DNA from: Fratercula arctica
Lineage: Eukaryota > Chordata > Aves > Charadriiformes > Alcidae
NCBI GenBank assembly: GCA_947846985.1
Contig: CANTUZ010000008.1
Span: 5,106,306 to 5,170,305 of the forward strand
Reading direction: 5' to 3'
DNA length: 64,000 nucleotides
Every line of letters begins with the position of its first letter. Position 1 is the stretch's first letter. A program made the translations under genes and the position numbers. The notes beneath the pieces are model-generated. The model was not told where the DNA came from and did no database searches. It saw only the letters and a program-made list of their open reading frames with translations. Positions 26,705 to 39,892 of the stretch are shown here, one piece after another.

Positions 26705-26778
26705 TTTGGTTTTTTGGTTTTTTTGGGTTTTTTTTGTTTTTTTTGTTTTTTTTTGTTTTTTGTTTTTTGTTTTTTTTG
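26705..26778. repeat. T-rich (G/GG)T(n) simple repeat
   Basis: This is an irregular array of T runs of 5-9 bases separated by single, double or triple G. On the minus strand it is an A-rich low-complexity block. It encodes only artefactual Phe-rich frames. Confidence 0.9.
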
Positions 26779-29700
26779 CTATAAGGGCTTTCAATATTTA
26801 ATCCCAGTAAAAACATTTCTAGGAGCACAGTCTTATGTATCGAGAAGGCTATGCGTGTGGCCATTTAACAGCTCCAATGGTTCATGGTCCAAGTTAACAG
26901 CAGTCTCAATAATACCTGCTCGGGCAATAAATGCTTATTATGCAGGAGCTTGTATGTAAATGTCAACGTAAATGGACAGTAATGGTTAAACTCACACAAC
27001 CCTCCCAACCACAACATGCATTATAAACATTCTGGTATCACCTTCCAAAACCTTTAACTCTGAGCTGATTTTTCACCTAAACAATCCATTTTTACTCACC
27101 GCAGTCTTAGAAGCATAAAGGATATTTTTGAAAAAATTGACCCAGGTGGTAGAAAATAGACCCTTAGAGTTTCTCCAGCAGTTTAATGCTGGTTATATGG
27201 AAGGAACATATGCACTGTGACTCGAGGTCTAAAACCCACAACAGTCAAATTTTAGGAGACAAATGATCCTGCATTAAAACGTCTCGTAATAGCTGAGCTG
27301 CTAAAGTTTTGATAACAGATATACTCTACAAAGCAGCAGAGAAGTTTAGGATAGAATTCTCTGAACATTTACTTCCTAATAAAGATCATTTTGCCTTATA
27401 ATAAGGTCTGGATTTAGAAGTATTCATAGCTAAGAAAATAAAGTATTTCTTTATTTTTACACTCTTTGTTTTTCAAGCCTACGTAATGTAATTTTTCACC
27501 ATTTAAAAAAAATTAGGACACTGAAGTTAATGAAAACTACTAGGTAAAAAAGTTCTACATAAATTCCAGCTGGTCCTTTTCTATCTCTTTCCCAGGTGTT
27601 TTGGGCCTCTTGATGCTTATTTTAAAGGCCAGCCTTACCTAGGGCTATTTTTAATACCTTAGCAAAGCCACTCCAAGCCATTGTATAGCTATACTGTACT
27701 AAAAAAGAGACAAAAAACCAGCATATGTTGATGCATTATGTAAAGACTTTCCTTGACAGGATTTAGTTACATGCAAGCTTTAAATGCAGTGTAAATGCAT
27801 TTTCTGGAGTGTTAGGCCTCCAAGTGCTAAAAGTGCTACAATACCAAACTGCCAAAAAGGTGGCTTTACATCATACAATAATGGACCTTAAAAAGACAAA
27901 TGAGTCACGCACTTCAGGTGACAGTATTTTAGTCTATGCACCCGTGATCAAGTCAGAGTTACAAAGTGGTGCTAGCAAAATCCTCTTCAAAGCCCTTCTC
28001 TTCTCCCTGGCTTCAGGTGTGACCCAAACTCTCCATGCCAATAGCTTGTTGACTGGAGATGTTCCAAAAACTGTCAATGTTTTCACAGTGAAAGAAGTAT
28101 GAAGTGTCTGTCCTTGACATAAAACTGATACTCCAGCCAGTGTTGTTTCTACCTCTATTAAAAAAGAGCTACACGGTGAATAACAGTGGGGAAAGTACCA
28201 AGCCCTGCAAAATCCCACGCTGAGGATGAATCCAGAAGAAAGATGAGATGTTCCGGGTTATTCCCTTCATTTGCTTCAGCCTTTCAGGAAGAAGAGGCTC
28301 ATTTCTACAGTATCAAATTCCACATTCACAAAAAGATAAACGTAAGCATACAGCAACACAAAGCGGCCACCATCAAATCTAGCGGAAAAAAAGAATTGCT
28401 GAAGTCATGGCTTGTCTCTCCCTAACACAGCTTTTATCCGTGTGGCAGGCTCTGCTCTCGCTTTGCTCCCTCCCATGCTGCCATCGCAGGGTGAGTCAGA
28501 ACTGCCCGGGCAGTTGTGCAAGAAGAAAGAAGTCAATAAAAACAAGAGAAAGTCAGACGCAGGAAGCAGAACTCCTCTGCAGACAGATGATTGTCCTCTC
28601 CCACGTCCAGAAGCTTTCAGGGGAGTCCGTGCTGCCTGGAATGGACTGGGAAACAAACAAACAAAAAAAGAATCAGTTTCTCAAAGACTTGAAGCAGGTA
28701 GTTGAATTAAATTAATTGAGTATGTCAGGTCCTATCCCTTCTTGTGATTTTATTCACCCACGCAATACAAGGATATTTCTAGGTTTTGTACACGGCTGTA
28801 CTCTGTTGCCCTTTTCCCCAGCTCCTTCCTTCTGACAGGGGGTTGTTATTGTACATTCTCATGGTATCTGTCAGTAAATCTGAATGGTTATTGGTGAACA
28901 AGGGTATCCAGATTTGGGGGAGAACAAAAAGAAAAACACAGACGGAATGAAACGCACCGCCAGTGCAACTAATAGCCACCAGGTCGAGCACTTCTTGGAA
29001 GACTTCTTTGCAGCAGCCACCTACAGAAAATAAGGTCTTTACTCAGACCACTCCAACACATCTGCACAAATACATTTAATTTCAGCTCGCTTTCAAATAG
29101 AAAACTGATAGCCTTCGTTCTATAGTTTTTGAAACTGTTCCAGTTTTTCAGTTCCTTCTAATCTCTGTAGTCTGTGGTCTCTGAAGTCATATACTTCCTT
29201 TTCACTTGTTTCTCAAGACCACTCTGTCCCCCCTGTTCCTCTGGTTCATGCATGTAATCTTGCTTTTGTAAGCCCCTTTTTATTCTATATCTGCCAAACT
29301 TATTAGGGGCTCTCCCGAAGCAGGTACAGAGCACTGTGAAATCCCGATGCTGGTCACCTATTTAGGATATCACAGAAGAACCACCCTTACGCTATGATAG
29401 CAGGTGCCTAGTGCCATGTTTTGCAACATTTCCACTCTTGTCTGAAGTTGGGGTGGGCATGTGTCTAGCAAAAATATTACAGTGCTGATTTCTTATAAGC
29501 CAGAATTATACCTTCCGAGCTGCAAAAAGCATTCATCTAGATGCATTATTTCTATGAGTCCAGACAAGCTCTGAAATGGGTCGAAGTGTATCATCAGCAG
29601 TTCAACAGACAAGTAGTATTTAGGGTTAGTAACATTTTTAGTGTTTTAGGAGTATTTTGGATTTAGGACAGAGAAAAAGGGGGAGTTTAAGACGTTAGTT

Positions 29701-32700
29701 GTGGCATTGCAGGTAGCAGCCCCCACTCCTTGGTCTTGCACGTAGACAGGAGTGTCAGCAGAACCGGGTCTCCACCACAGCCTATGTGTCTTTATAAAGA
29801 CTCAATTAATTATAGTCCCTTTAGTCCATCCTCCCCACCTGTGCTATCAGTTCACCTTTATGTCAGGCTTCAGTTATCATGACCCTTTTAGTTCTTCCAA
29901 GCAAAAAGTTGTTGACCTTTAGGCCCGTTGGGAAAAGTATTCTCCATGAGACTTTTTAATCCTGGTTTATTCTTCCTTTGGAACACGGTCTGCAAAACCA
30001 ACTTGCACTCATTAGTCACTTCTTTACAGAGCCAAGAGTTCTTTTTTATAACCTTTAACAGCGACAGTGCGATGGAGGCACCAGCCCTTCTCCCCTCGTG
30101 CACAAGCTTGCAAATCTAAAATAGGACCTTAATGAAAAAAAATTTAAACATTATAACTCCACAGTGTATGTCACTATGATATATCGAATGCAAAGCAGCT
30201 GTTCCTAACAGATTTGGCATATAACAGGGGTAATGTAATTTTACACAAATCATTATGTTCATTATATTGAATTAATAGATTAAAATTACACAGTGATATT
30301 TTTTAAGACCACCTTACCCATAGATTCTTTTATCCTTATATTCTAAGCATTGGGGTTTTTTCTCCTCAATGTTCTATGCAGAAAGGGCATAAATGCCCAG
30401 ATCACTAGGAGCATAAGTCCTTAAATTCATGGCTGTTGAGCCACTTCCAACATAAGCATCTGAAGGAAAGGTACTTAAGGGAAATAGAAAATGACATCAT
30501 TTTTTTCCTGATCTTTTGATCCAATCTAAATTATTTTTTTCCCGTCCTGCAGGAACAGACTCTGGACTAAGTTTTCCTACTAAAGGCTTTAAAGTCTGAA
30601 ATTCATCAAACATCTTGTCCTCAGAGACAATGTCATCCAAGTTCAAAGGATCTACAGCCCTGCAAAACTGATGTCTTATTTCAGAACTAACGCCTTTGTT
30701 TTCACTGAATGTTTGATTTAATCAAATTAAACTACTTCTTATAATTTCTATAAATGTGAAAAAAAATAGAAGACAGAACCAAACCTCTTGATTCTCTGAA
30801 GAGCACACATATACACACATATAGATGTACATATATATCATATACAATCAATTGATACATTTTTCTGTCTAATATTTTTCCAGGGTAGATTTAATGTATA
30901 TTATGGGTTTTTTTCATATATTTTCTGAAGAGTCTTTGAATTTAAAATAGTAGTCTTTCAAGACATTTGTTTTAATGAACATCATTATAATTAAGAACAT
31001 GCTTTTCATAACTAAATATAAAAAGAATTTTTTTCAAATGAAGTCTCGGTCTGATTACTGATGGAGGAACTTCGAGATCTTTTTTTGCTAAGCATTTCAA
31101 TATTCATTCAGAAAAATGTCAAGATAACAGACTTTAGCATGTAATTTGGGTGATTCATGCTTTTTCTGGTATTTTATCACTTCAGTTTTAATATTCAATC
31201 AAAGCAAGAAACTTTGAATAAAATAAGTATACTAATGAAAATGAAGCGACCATATGCTATGTCCATACTTCCATGGAATTCAGGATCTTTCAAAAATTGA
31301 CCCGTAGCATTATCCTTCATCCACATCTGATACAGAGCAATAGTCTTTGATTTATTTGTTAAATTTGAGAAGTTGAGAGTAATTTCTTTCCAAAATTCAT
31401 TGTACTTGTCACTCCTGCTTTCATCCAGAAGGAGTTTACCTTATCTAACTCAAGTTCTTTCAACAACAGATGAAACTTAGATGCTATAAAGAGGTTTATA
31501 AATTCGTTAACTTGCTACCGAACTAGGTTCAAACTAAAAGTCATAAACAAAGATAACGAATGGGATTTTCACATCAATTTAAGATGTGAATCACAATCAA
31601 TTTAAGAGTCAAGTTCCACTATGTTTTCGTATGCCACTATATACGATGCATGCCATTCTATTAACAAGCTATTTTTTGCACAGCTGTATACTAAACAGGG
31701 TATGATCGAGGAAAGCAGGAAGCACAATCAACCACTAGGATTCCAGAAACCAAATGTGAGGTCTCAAAATGCACTTTATCATGACTTCATAATCAGTAGG
31801 ACTGAAATACCTGACACCAGGGTGGTGAACCACGGAGATCAAGTTGTGTCCTGAGGTTCTCTGCTGGGCGGAGAGGAGGTGAGGCACACCAAAGGCGGGC
31901 TGCACTGCCAGCCGAGGGGACTAAGCTTCAACAGGGCTTTCCACAGCCCCCGCGCTGAGCAGAATTACCCTTAATTTAGCAGTAAAAAACACTTCTAAAC
32001 TTTTTGCCAGTTCCTGCTGGGCTCCATGGCTCTGACATACTGGGCAACACACCTCTCCAGGCTGAAGCTCTCACATTGCCTGCCCATCATCCCCCGCTAT
32101 AGCGCAACGCAATTGCAGCTGTCGATTAGCAACTATTTATAACAAAAATGGAAACAACATGGAATTCCCTTAGGCTGACAATGGTGTAATATGCAGAGGT
32201 CCTCCTCACAGGGTTGTGCTCCCACCACTGAGCTCTTCTTAACAAGGCTGCTGGCTCCACCACACACTTTTCTACCAGAATAACTATCATTGATCTACTT
32301 GCTGCTGGGTTTTGTCCAGTTGAGGTGTGCTAGGAAGGTTTTCTCAGTGCTTGCTTTGACTGGGCTGTTCAGGAGACCAAAGCACTGCTTTGGCCCTGGA
32401 TCATGAAGGGTTAACCCTTCAATCCCCCATTCTAGTGGGTGAAACCTTTTCCAAGCTGATGTGCTGAAGAACTTTTAAGATAGCCTGTTGTAAAGGGATG
32501 TATGTTAATAACCATTACATTTACCCCTCACTCATAGATTCTACATTTTCTAGCTGTCAGATCAAAACCATTTTTACAGTCTCAGTGATACAGAAACTCA
32601 GCTGTGGAATCAGGAAAAATAACCCTTTCAGAGGCAATTAAGAAAAGGTGAATCTGGACTTTCACTCACAGACAGTTTCTGTAAGGAGACCTTCACCATA

Positions 32701-34318
32701 TTTTTCTCTGTAGGAAGCAGCAGTACAGGAAAGTCTAGGAGCCTGCTTAAAAGGAAAAGTCCACACATTCGCAAGTTACCCAGCTGCAAGGTTTTGTTCT
32801 GTCTAAGAAGGTAAGCAGTGACAGAATCTGTTGCCCCTTGACCACACCGGTATAAATTTGACATCTCACACATCCGAGCACTTTGCATAAAGTTTCAGCT
32901 GGGATGTTAAAACTGCTTCAATGTCCTACCTGAAGGATGAATATTTCTGAACATTTCCTTTCACATCCCAGGAGGAAATTCAAATAAAACACTCGTTAAA
33001 AAGAAACACTGAGTCAATACGCATGAGGTACATCAGACATACCTCACTGCTAAAATAGAAAATATATTACAGGCCTGTTTGTGTTGAGGTTCATTAATGA
33101 CGTTTTAATAGCTCCCAGTTCTTAATGTCTCGTGCTCAAGCATCAGGGTGAACTTTGCAGACATCCTGCAGACGGCCTTATAGCAACCACCCCGCATCGT
33201 GCTCTCTCCCAGGGTAAACCCAGGCACCAGGAAAATTTGCAAAGCAGAAAAGTTGCATGGAGGCTCTATCCATATTCTACTACCACAAACCTATGGTAGC
33301 GTCTACACCACTGAAGACGGTCCCTCCAGTAGCAGGGAACTTGCTCTTACTGCAATTACGTGAGACCGTGAGCCATGCTGCAATCTGTATGGGTACCTAC
33401 ACAATCTATACTCCACCGGGCGGGTGGCATCCCAGAAGGCATAGTTCCTTTAAGCTGCAGCGGTATCCCTAGTGCTTAGATGCTTCCTTTCTTTCAGAAC
33501 GCGCTTTGTTCTGAAGAAAGAATTGGAAAAGTTTTCATATATATCTTCATATTTATACCTGGCACTGTGATGATAAGACTGTCACTTGCTTTTATTTCAA
33601 ATGAAGGGTTTTCAGTGCTGCTTGCCCCCATGCTTATTTCAGAAGCCCGTATAAATCTTGCCCCACATGGGAGTCATTTTGAACTTATTAAATAATTATT
33701 TTATTATGTCTCTCCCACTTTGATGTAGCCTCCTAGGAGAAAGAACTATCCTGGATATATGACTCCTGGATATATGTCATGTTTTAACAACTCAATGATC
33801 TCTTCAAAACCCTTCAATAAAATGTAAGTTTAAAAAAAGCCCAAACCATCTGCACTTAGCTCAGTTGATAAGAGGCCCTGTCCCCCACAAATTATAATGT
33901 TGCAAATTTTTGAACATATACTTTAAATTCACAATTCGTTTCTTATTTTTAAAGCTATTTTTTATCATTTGATTAATTGCTTAAAACCATACACAAAGAT
34001 AAAGGGAACTTTGAAATTCATACCTTGGAGTATTAACATGTACTCAGGACTAGATGTAAATGTCAGAGAGAAAAAAGATCTAATGAACTCTTTATTGGTG
34101 AAATACTGTATTGCAGCTGCTTAGAATTTTAAATGGCTTGCAGCTAGCTCCAAAGCAAAATAACTACAGAAGTTTACTTACAGCATGGACTCTCATTCAG
34201 CATTTCTAATGTCTTCTTCCAGGGTGGATGGAAGCCATTTGTTTTGCTAGAAGTTGCGGCTACTTCATTTTGTTGGAGTTTAGTGGATCCTTTTAACGTT
34301 AGCAAAATGTCCAGGGGG

Positions 34319-34353
34319 AAAAAAGAAAAAAAAAAAAAAAAAAAGAAAAAAAA
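34319..34353. repeat. A-rich tract with G interruptions
   Basis: This is a run of A interrupted by single G, just upstream of ordinary AT-rich DNA. It is a simple sequence repeat. Confidence 0.85.
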
Positions 34354-37300
34354 GTGCAACCACAGAAGTATTTTTCTGTCTAGAAAATTACACGACCATA
34401 AGTTTTCCTTTTCCCTAATGTCTTCTCTGCCATAATAATGGCTTCAGGATTTAAATCCTTTGCTGCTATTGTGACTTCAAAGCCTTAAAACTGCAATTGA
34501 ATGAAGTAGTTCATCTGTCATTATTCAAATATGAAGCAATTATGATGAAATAAAGATAGAATTCCATTGAGAAATACCCCAATCAATTCTCACTTATATT
34601 TAACTAGAAACGTAAAATGATGCTTAGAAGAGTAAGTTTAGGTAATAAAAACTCAGAATATAAAAAGTATGAATTACTGATCTATAACTTATCCATTTCT
34701 GACTAAGCCTTCTAAATATGTTTCACAAATATTGACAAAAGTTTAAGCTTACAATGCAAAACTGTCTCTCAGGCTGTCATAAAGAGTGACTGGCTTTTCC
34801 GAGACATATTTTCATCAGTTTGAGTGCCCAGAAGTTCAGATGGGAACCTGCTGAGATTTTTAAGGGTCTCTGAGCAGGTCAGTTCCCTCTGAAATATCTG
34901 AGATCACGACATGTTAATTGCATCTGGAACGAGTGGGTTTTATAAGCGAGTGTATGAAATAACACACCTACCTCGGCCATGTCTTCATTATATTGCTGCC
35001 ACTGCTTTGATGTCTACACATCCTGTAAGGTTCCTCTGTGGATTTAGTCCTAGATGCTTATTTTCACCTTTTGGACCACAACCAAGGCCAATTCCTACCC
35101 CTGGGGCTAGAATTTCATGGGGAATTCCTACCTGTACCCAGTTGTACTTGGGAATCTGATCACAGCATTAAGTAACATAGCATAAAAAGTTAATTAGTTT
35201 CTTTCATTGTCTTCCATCCTTTCTTTTTCTAGAACTTAACATATTACAGGACCAGATTAGGCCAGGTTTTTTTTCACCCTTTCTTTCTCTTTTCATCTTC
35301 CTTTCTTAATTTACTGCTGTATCTGCTGATAAAATAAAAGCAAGGTGGATTCTGCAGTAGTCAGACCAAGGGCTCCCAACATTTTTCATCTTAAGCTCTC
35401 CAAATGGGTCATGTCCTTCCCATTCTCAATCACGCAACAAACTCAGGTGGTAAAATAACTATATGTCATACCTTTCTCTTCACTCAGAGTGTACTGGTTT
35501 TCTGGAAAACAAAAACATCCTTTTCTGCTTATGGAAGAGGACTTTGCCTTCTCTCTAATCTTTCCATGGCAAAACAGGGGGGGAAAAAATGCACAAATGG
35601 ATCCTATAGATTTTTTTCCCTCATTTTTTCAACAGTCACAGTGAGTTTAGGAGATAATGTATAGCATTAAATTCTGCTGTGCTGAGAAAGACCACATGCA
35701 GCCAGGGATCTACATATTCACATTTGTCTTCCTTCATTTTGTAGGCATTTTATCACTCTACCTGGGTATCAATTTTCCATCATCTACAGACACTCATGTC
35801 TTGCAGTTTAATTTGAAAAATGTAATTTCTTCAGACAAGCCAGGAACTAAATGTTATCACAATTAGAAAGCAGTAGTACTTAATACTGAATTTTAAATCA
35901 GAGATGTAACTAGCAAGAAGCATTCAGGGTACATACAATTAATTATTTCACACATAATTATTCCTGATATTACTCTAACTGTGATAACTTAGAGCATTTG
36001 AAAAAGCAGGCTGTAATATTATTTTCTTTTTTTCCACAGAAGCTCTTTCACTTGATATTCTCTCACTAAATAATATGTAAAATACTGACACCTAATGTTA
36101 ACTTTCAGTATTATTCATGTTGCAAAACTTTTACTACAAGTAGGGAAAGAAACTGGAGCTTCAGCTGCAATTTTCTTTCAGTAAAATGTACTATAGTCTT
36201 CCCTCACTTTTTGGAAATAATTTTCCGAATTTACGTATATGACTATAAAAGCAAGGAGCTTTCATGTTTATCTTCACAGCTCATAGGTAGAAGAGAGAGA
36301 GAAATTCAGAAAAGTTTAAATAAGTGAGGTTTGACTCACTGAATTTAATCAAGTCCATCAAATGGAACACAAGTTCTTATTTACGAAGTCAGTGTTTGTA
36401 CCTGTAGACTGAAGTGTTACTAAAAGACAAAATACTATTAAACATTTAGTAGTCATCTGTTATCTTTGAAACCTGGACTGCATAGATTCAGTAAGTACTT
36501 CCCCTACCCTACTCGGTTCACTTTTCTCAAAGACACAAGGAATTCTGTTCACAGTTTGTGAATTTAATGCGGATGCCAAACTGTGACCTCAAAATTCACC
36601 ATTTATCTCCCTGTAACCTCCGAGACATCTAGTCCAAACCTGATGTCCAGGTGCTATTTAAGAAGAGATTTTGAGGTTCTTACTCTTCCAGAGTTTACCA
36701 AGGTCCAGCTGACATCAAAATAAGATATTTTATGGCACGACCTAGTGCCATCTCTGGATTTGCATTAAGCTTGCCTAACTTTATAGGGCAGACATAAGCA
36801 ACTGTTAGCCAGAGCTGTACAGCAGCAAAGTGCTTCAAAGGCACTGGCAGTGAATTAAAACCCTTTTCAATGCTGTGGACCATCAGTTTTATATTCAGTG
36901 CTTTTTTCATCAACAGCCACTTTATGGAACATGGTCCTTTTCTAAGATCGTGTCACTTGACAGACGAAAGTAGCTGTGCTGCAGATGCAAGTATAAAAAT
37001 AAAACCGCAGCCTCTGAAACACAGATACCTGGTCTGCAACACAATGACACAGTCTCAGCTGAATTAATGAGCAATGACGTCAATGTAATCAAACCCTCTT
37101 GAGTGAGCCAGAGCTTTCCAACTGATTAAGACTCCTGTGCTATCCTTTATAACAAGCTGTTCTTCCTCTTCACAGGTGCTAAAAATACCAACAAATGCTT
37201 TATTTGCAGTTCTTTCAGCTTTTCCCTACATATTACAACCAGGGAAATAGGTATTACTGCAGCAGAGACTTTAAAACTACTCCTTTTTTTTTATTATTAT

Positions 37301-38202
37301 TATTTTTATTTTAGAGCACAGGTAGAAACTTTGAAGCCCCTTGGGTTTCCCTGTGCTGCAGGAGATGCTCAAAGAGCGCAAAAATCCCAACCAGTAAAAA
37401 TACCCTTGAGCCAAAACGGTTTGGAGTAGTCCTCACTTCTTCCCCCAAATCCTTTTACACCCTTGAAATGGAATAAAAAGAAGTACTACCAGAAGTAATT
37501 TTCTAAGTGTTTCATACCAAAAATCAGCCACATTGAGTATCATCAGAGAACAAGTTTTAGTCGATTCTTGAAAAAGGGTACATGCTGAATAGCTGAATAG
37601 CTACAGTCTTAGGATTAGTTGCCATTTACGCCGAGGTCTTATTAAAACAACTCCGGGTAAAGTCTTAGTTAAGTGTAAGAAGTTTTTCTTCATTGCTCTT
37701 AGCTGTCGAGTCCAAATCTCTGTAAAAATTTGGGCCACACTGTAAGTTAACAATGAGAGATTTTGCTGCTGCTCAAACAGTTCAGAGTTGGTTTTGCCTA
37801 ACCCGAAATAAGCCTTGTTTAAAAGGGCAGTAAGTTCTCATACAGCCCTTCACACTGGCTTACGCAAATTTAAAATTGTTCTCAGCTTTCTCAAGCATAT
37901 CATCTCCAAGATGACTACCTAGAAAGGAAAAGAGTAAATGTTTTGTTTTAGCCAATGGCATGACACCAAAGAAGGTATCTGCAATGTAAATTCATTGTTC
38001 AATTAAATCGTTAATTAAACAAGAATTTCAAAATGTTGGGCCCTTTGAAAAGTCTAGTATGCAGCATTTAACAGTTTTTAAACAACTAATTGTTCAACTT
38101 CTACTTTTCAAGTATACCATGTACTTTAAATAGAACTGATAAATTAAAAATGTAAATTGGACTGTATCTTTTAACTGTTGGTGATTTGTCTATTTTCCAC
38201 TT

Positions 38203-38549
38203 TTTATTATGCATCATTTTTATAATAAAGAAGGGATTTTTTTTTTCATTCCTGTTCTAGTTGATAGCAATTCTTCCATGCTTCTCAAAGCTAATGTAAT
38301 AAAACTACATAAAATGTTTAAGAAAAGCCCCATTAATATATACAAAGCATACTAATTCACGAAGTCAAAGTCAAAGCAGAGTGGAAATATGAGCTTTAAT
38401 AAAACTATGTCTGTTGTAAATAACTATTCAAGCACACTCATTTTTTTGCAAATTGCATGGGATATAGCTCAGTCTACTCGAAGCAAAGAATCGCTCAGCG
38501 GGATAAATGCATCTTAGTCAGAAATAGATTAAAAGATACAGCTGAGCCA
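38203..38549 (-). other. KYNU: KYNU 3' untranslated region (candidate extent)
   Basis: Downstream of the KYNU stop on the minus strand there is an ATTAAA at 38395-38400 (about 150 bases after the stop) and a canonical AATAAA at 38203-38208 (about 345 bases after). Either could direct polyadenylation. The exact cleavage site cannot be fixed from sequence alone, so the left limit here simply marks the canonical signal. Confidence 0.4.
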
Positions 38550-38702
38550 TCAATAAGAACCAGATAGTGCAGTATTGTTTGCTGCTTGTTTTGAAGATGT
38601 AATTGCAGATCCCAGGATTTCAATAAATCTGTGCACATCATGGAAAGAATTGTAGAGAGGAACTGGGGCAACGCGAAGAGCATTTGGTTCTCGCATGTCA
38701 CA
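38550..38702 (-). CDS. KYNU: KYNU terminal coding exon (stop codon)
   Basis: Kynureninase is a cytosolic, dimeric, PLP-dependent hydrolase. It cleaves L-kynurenine to anthranilate and 3-hydroxykynurenine to 3-hydroxyanthranilate, each with release of alanine, on the route from tryptophan to NAD. The minus strand shows TTCTATTTTGCAG as acceptor, then TGT GAC ATG CGA, and a 50-codon frame ending in TGA at 38550-38552. The peptide contains LRVAPVPLYNSFHDV, which in the family carries the arginine (Arg434 in human, as I recall) that holds the substrate carboxylate. The phase is 0, in register with the exon at 43117-43347. The tail after the conserved block is about nine residues longer than in human and ends ...NNTALSGSY. 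Confidence 0.95.
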   Translation of the reverse strand, partial: CDMREPNALRVAPVPLYNSFHDVHRFIEILGSAITSSKQAANNTALSGSY

Positions 38703-39084
38703 CTGCAAAATAGAAAAGGAATCCTTAGTAAATTCAGGTCACTTCATATTTATTTGTCAGATTATATTTTTAAATGTCAACCTTGTCTTCATGGAGTTAC
38801 AGCAAGGAAGAATGACTGGACTGATAAAGAGATGTATGGAAAAATTCTGGGACTCCTAAGAAACTACTCTGAGGAGTATTGTTGTAAAAAACATAGCAAG
38901 CAGAGTGGTGTGTTGCCTAAAAATGGATGCAAGGCTCAGGATGGGCAGGACTCTAGGAGTGCCACTGAGGGCATCCAAACCAGCTATGTATCCCAATAAT
39001 TTACCTTAATGCCTATAGCAACCCGTAGTTGAAGAGGAACACAGGTGACAAAAAAGCCATCACAAAACAGAATCATGCCAGTAT

Positions 39085-39892
39085 AGATTCATAGAATGGT
39101 TAGAGTTGGAAGGGACCTTAAAGATCAACCAATTCCAACCCCCTGCCCTGGGCAGGGATACCTCCCACCAGACCAGGTTGCTCAAAGGCCCCATCCAGCC
39201 TGGTCTTGAACACCTCCAGGGATGGGGCATCCACAGCTTCTCTGGGCAACCTGGGCCAGTGTCTCACCACCCTCAGAGTAAAGAATTTCTTCCTAATATC
39301 TAATCTAAATCTACCCTCTTTCAGTTTAAAATGGCTACCCCTCATCCTATCACTACACTTTCTCATAAGGAGTCCCTCCCCAGCTTTCCTGTAGGCCCCC
39401 TTTAAGTACTGAAAGGCCACTATAAGGTCTCCCTGGAGCTTTCTCTTCTCTGGGCTGAACAACCCCAACTCCCTCAGCCTGCCTTCAAAGGAGAGATGCC
39501 CCATCCCTCTAATCATCTTCATGGCCCTCCTCTGGACTCATTCCAATAGGTCCATGTCCTTCTTATTTTGGGGACTCCAAAGCGGATGCAGTTCTGCAGG
39601 TGGAGTCTCACCAGAGTGGAGTAGAGGGGCAGAATCACCTCCCTTGATCCATTCTCTACCCAGTCTGGATTTGTGTTTGGGATTGCCCTAACCCACGTGG
39701 CAGGACCTTGCGCTTTGTCTTGTTGGACTTCATGAGATCCACACAGCCCCACCTCTCAAGCCTGTCCAGGTCCCTCTGGGTGGCATCCCTTCCCTCCGGC
39801 GTGTCGACTGCACCACACAGCTGGGTGTCATTGGCAAACTTGCTGAGGGTGCACTCAATCCCACTGTCCATGTCATCAACAAAGGAGTCTAG
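39085..39892 (-). mobile_element. CR1 LINE, 5'-truncated copy
   Basis: The plus strand starts AGATTCATAGAATGGTTAGAG, the reverse complement of the CR1 3' end, and continues through the 3' UTR into coding sequence. The minus-strand reading gives broken pieces of the CR1 ORF2 C-terminal part: MDSGIECTLSKFAND near 39871 (just at the reverse-transcriptase motif C, with N replacing the first D of the usual FADD), then [23 protein letters not shown] and GRFRLDIRKKFFT, in different frames. The element is truncated at about 39892, within the palm domain. Stops and frameshifts make it inactive. It sits head to head with the next element. Confidence 0.93.

Larger units (their letters stand above)
17161..38202. 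other. Noncoding stretch, KYNU-ARHGAP15 intergenic region
   Basis: These 21 kb lie between the candidate promoter block and the KYNU 3' end. No exon of a known protein was recognised on either strand. The region contains homopolymer and T-rich tracts (listed separately), a 15-bp tandem duplication at 33749-33778 and an ETS:RUNX-like site at 23431-23442. Moderately GC-rich patches near 18360-18760, 28430-28660 and 31850-32110 hold overlapping open frames on both strands but no recognisable domain. The patches could be old unrecognised repeats or regulatory DNA. Confidence 0.5.

Noticed and set aside
34174..34260. GTAAGT donor-like site on the minus strand as an ARHGAP15 untranslated exon
   Set aside because: A single donor-like word without promoter features or recognisable conservation; many equivalent sites occur in the 32 kb.
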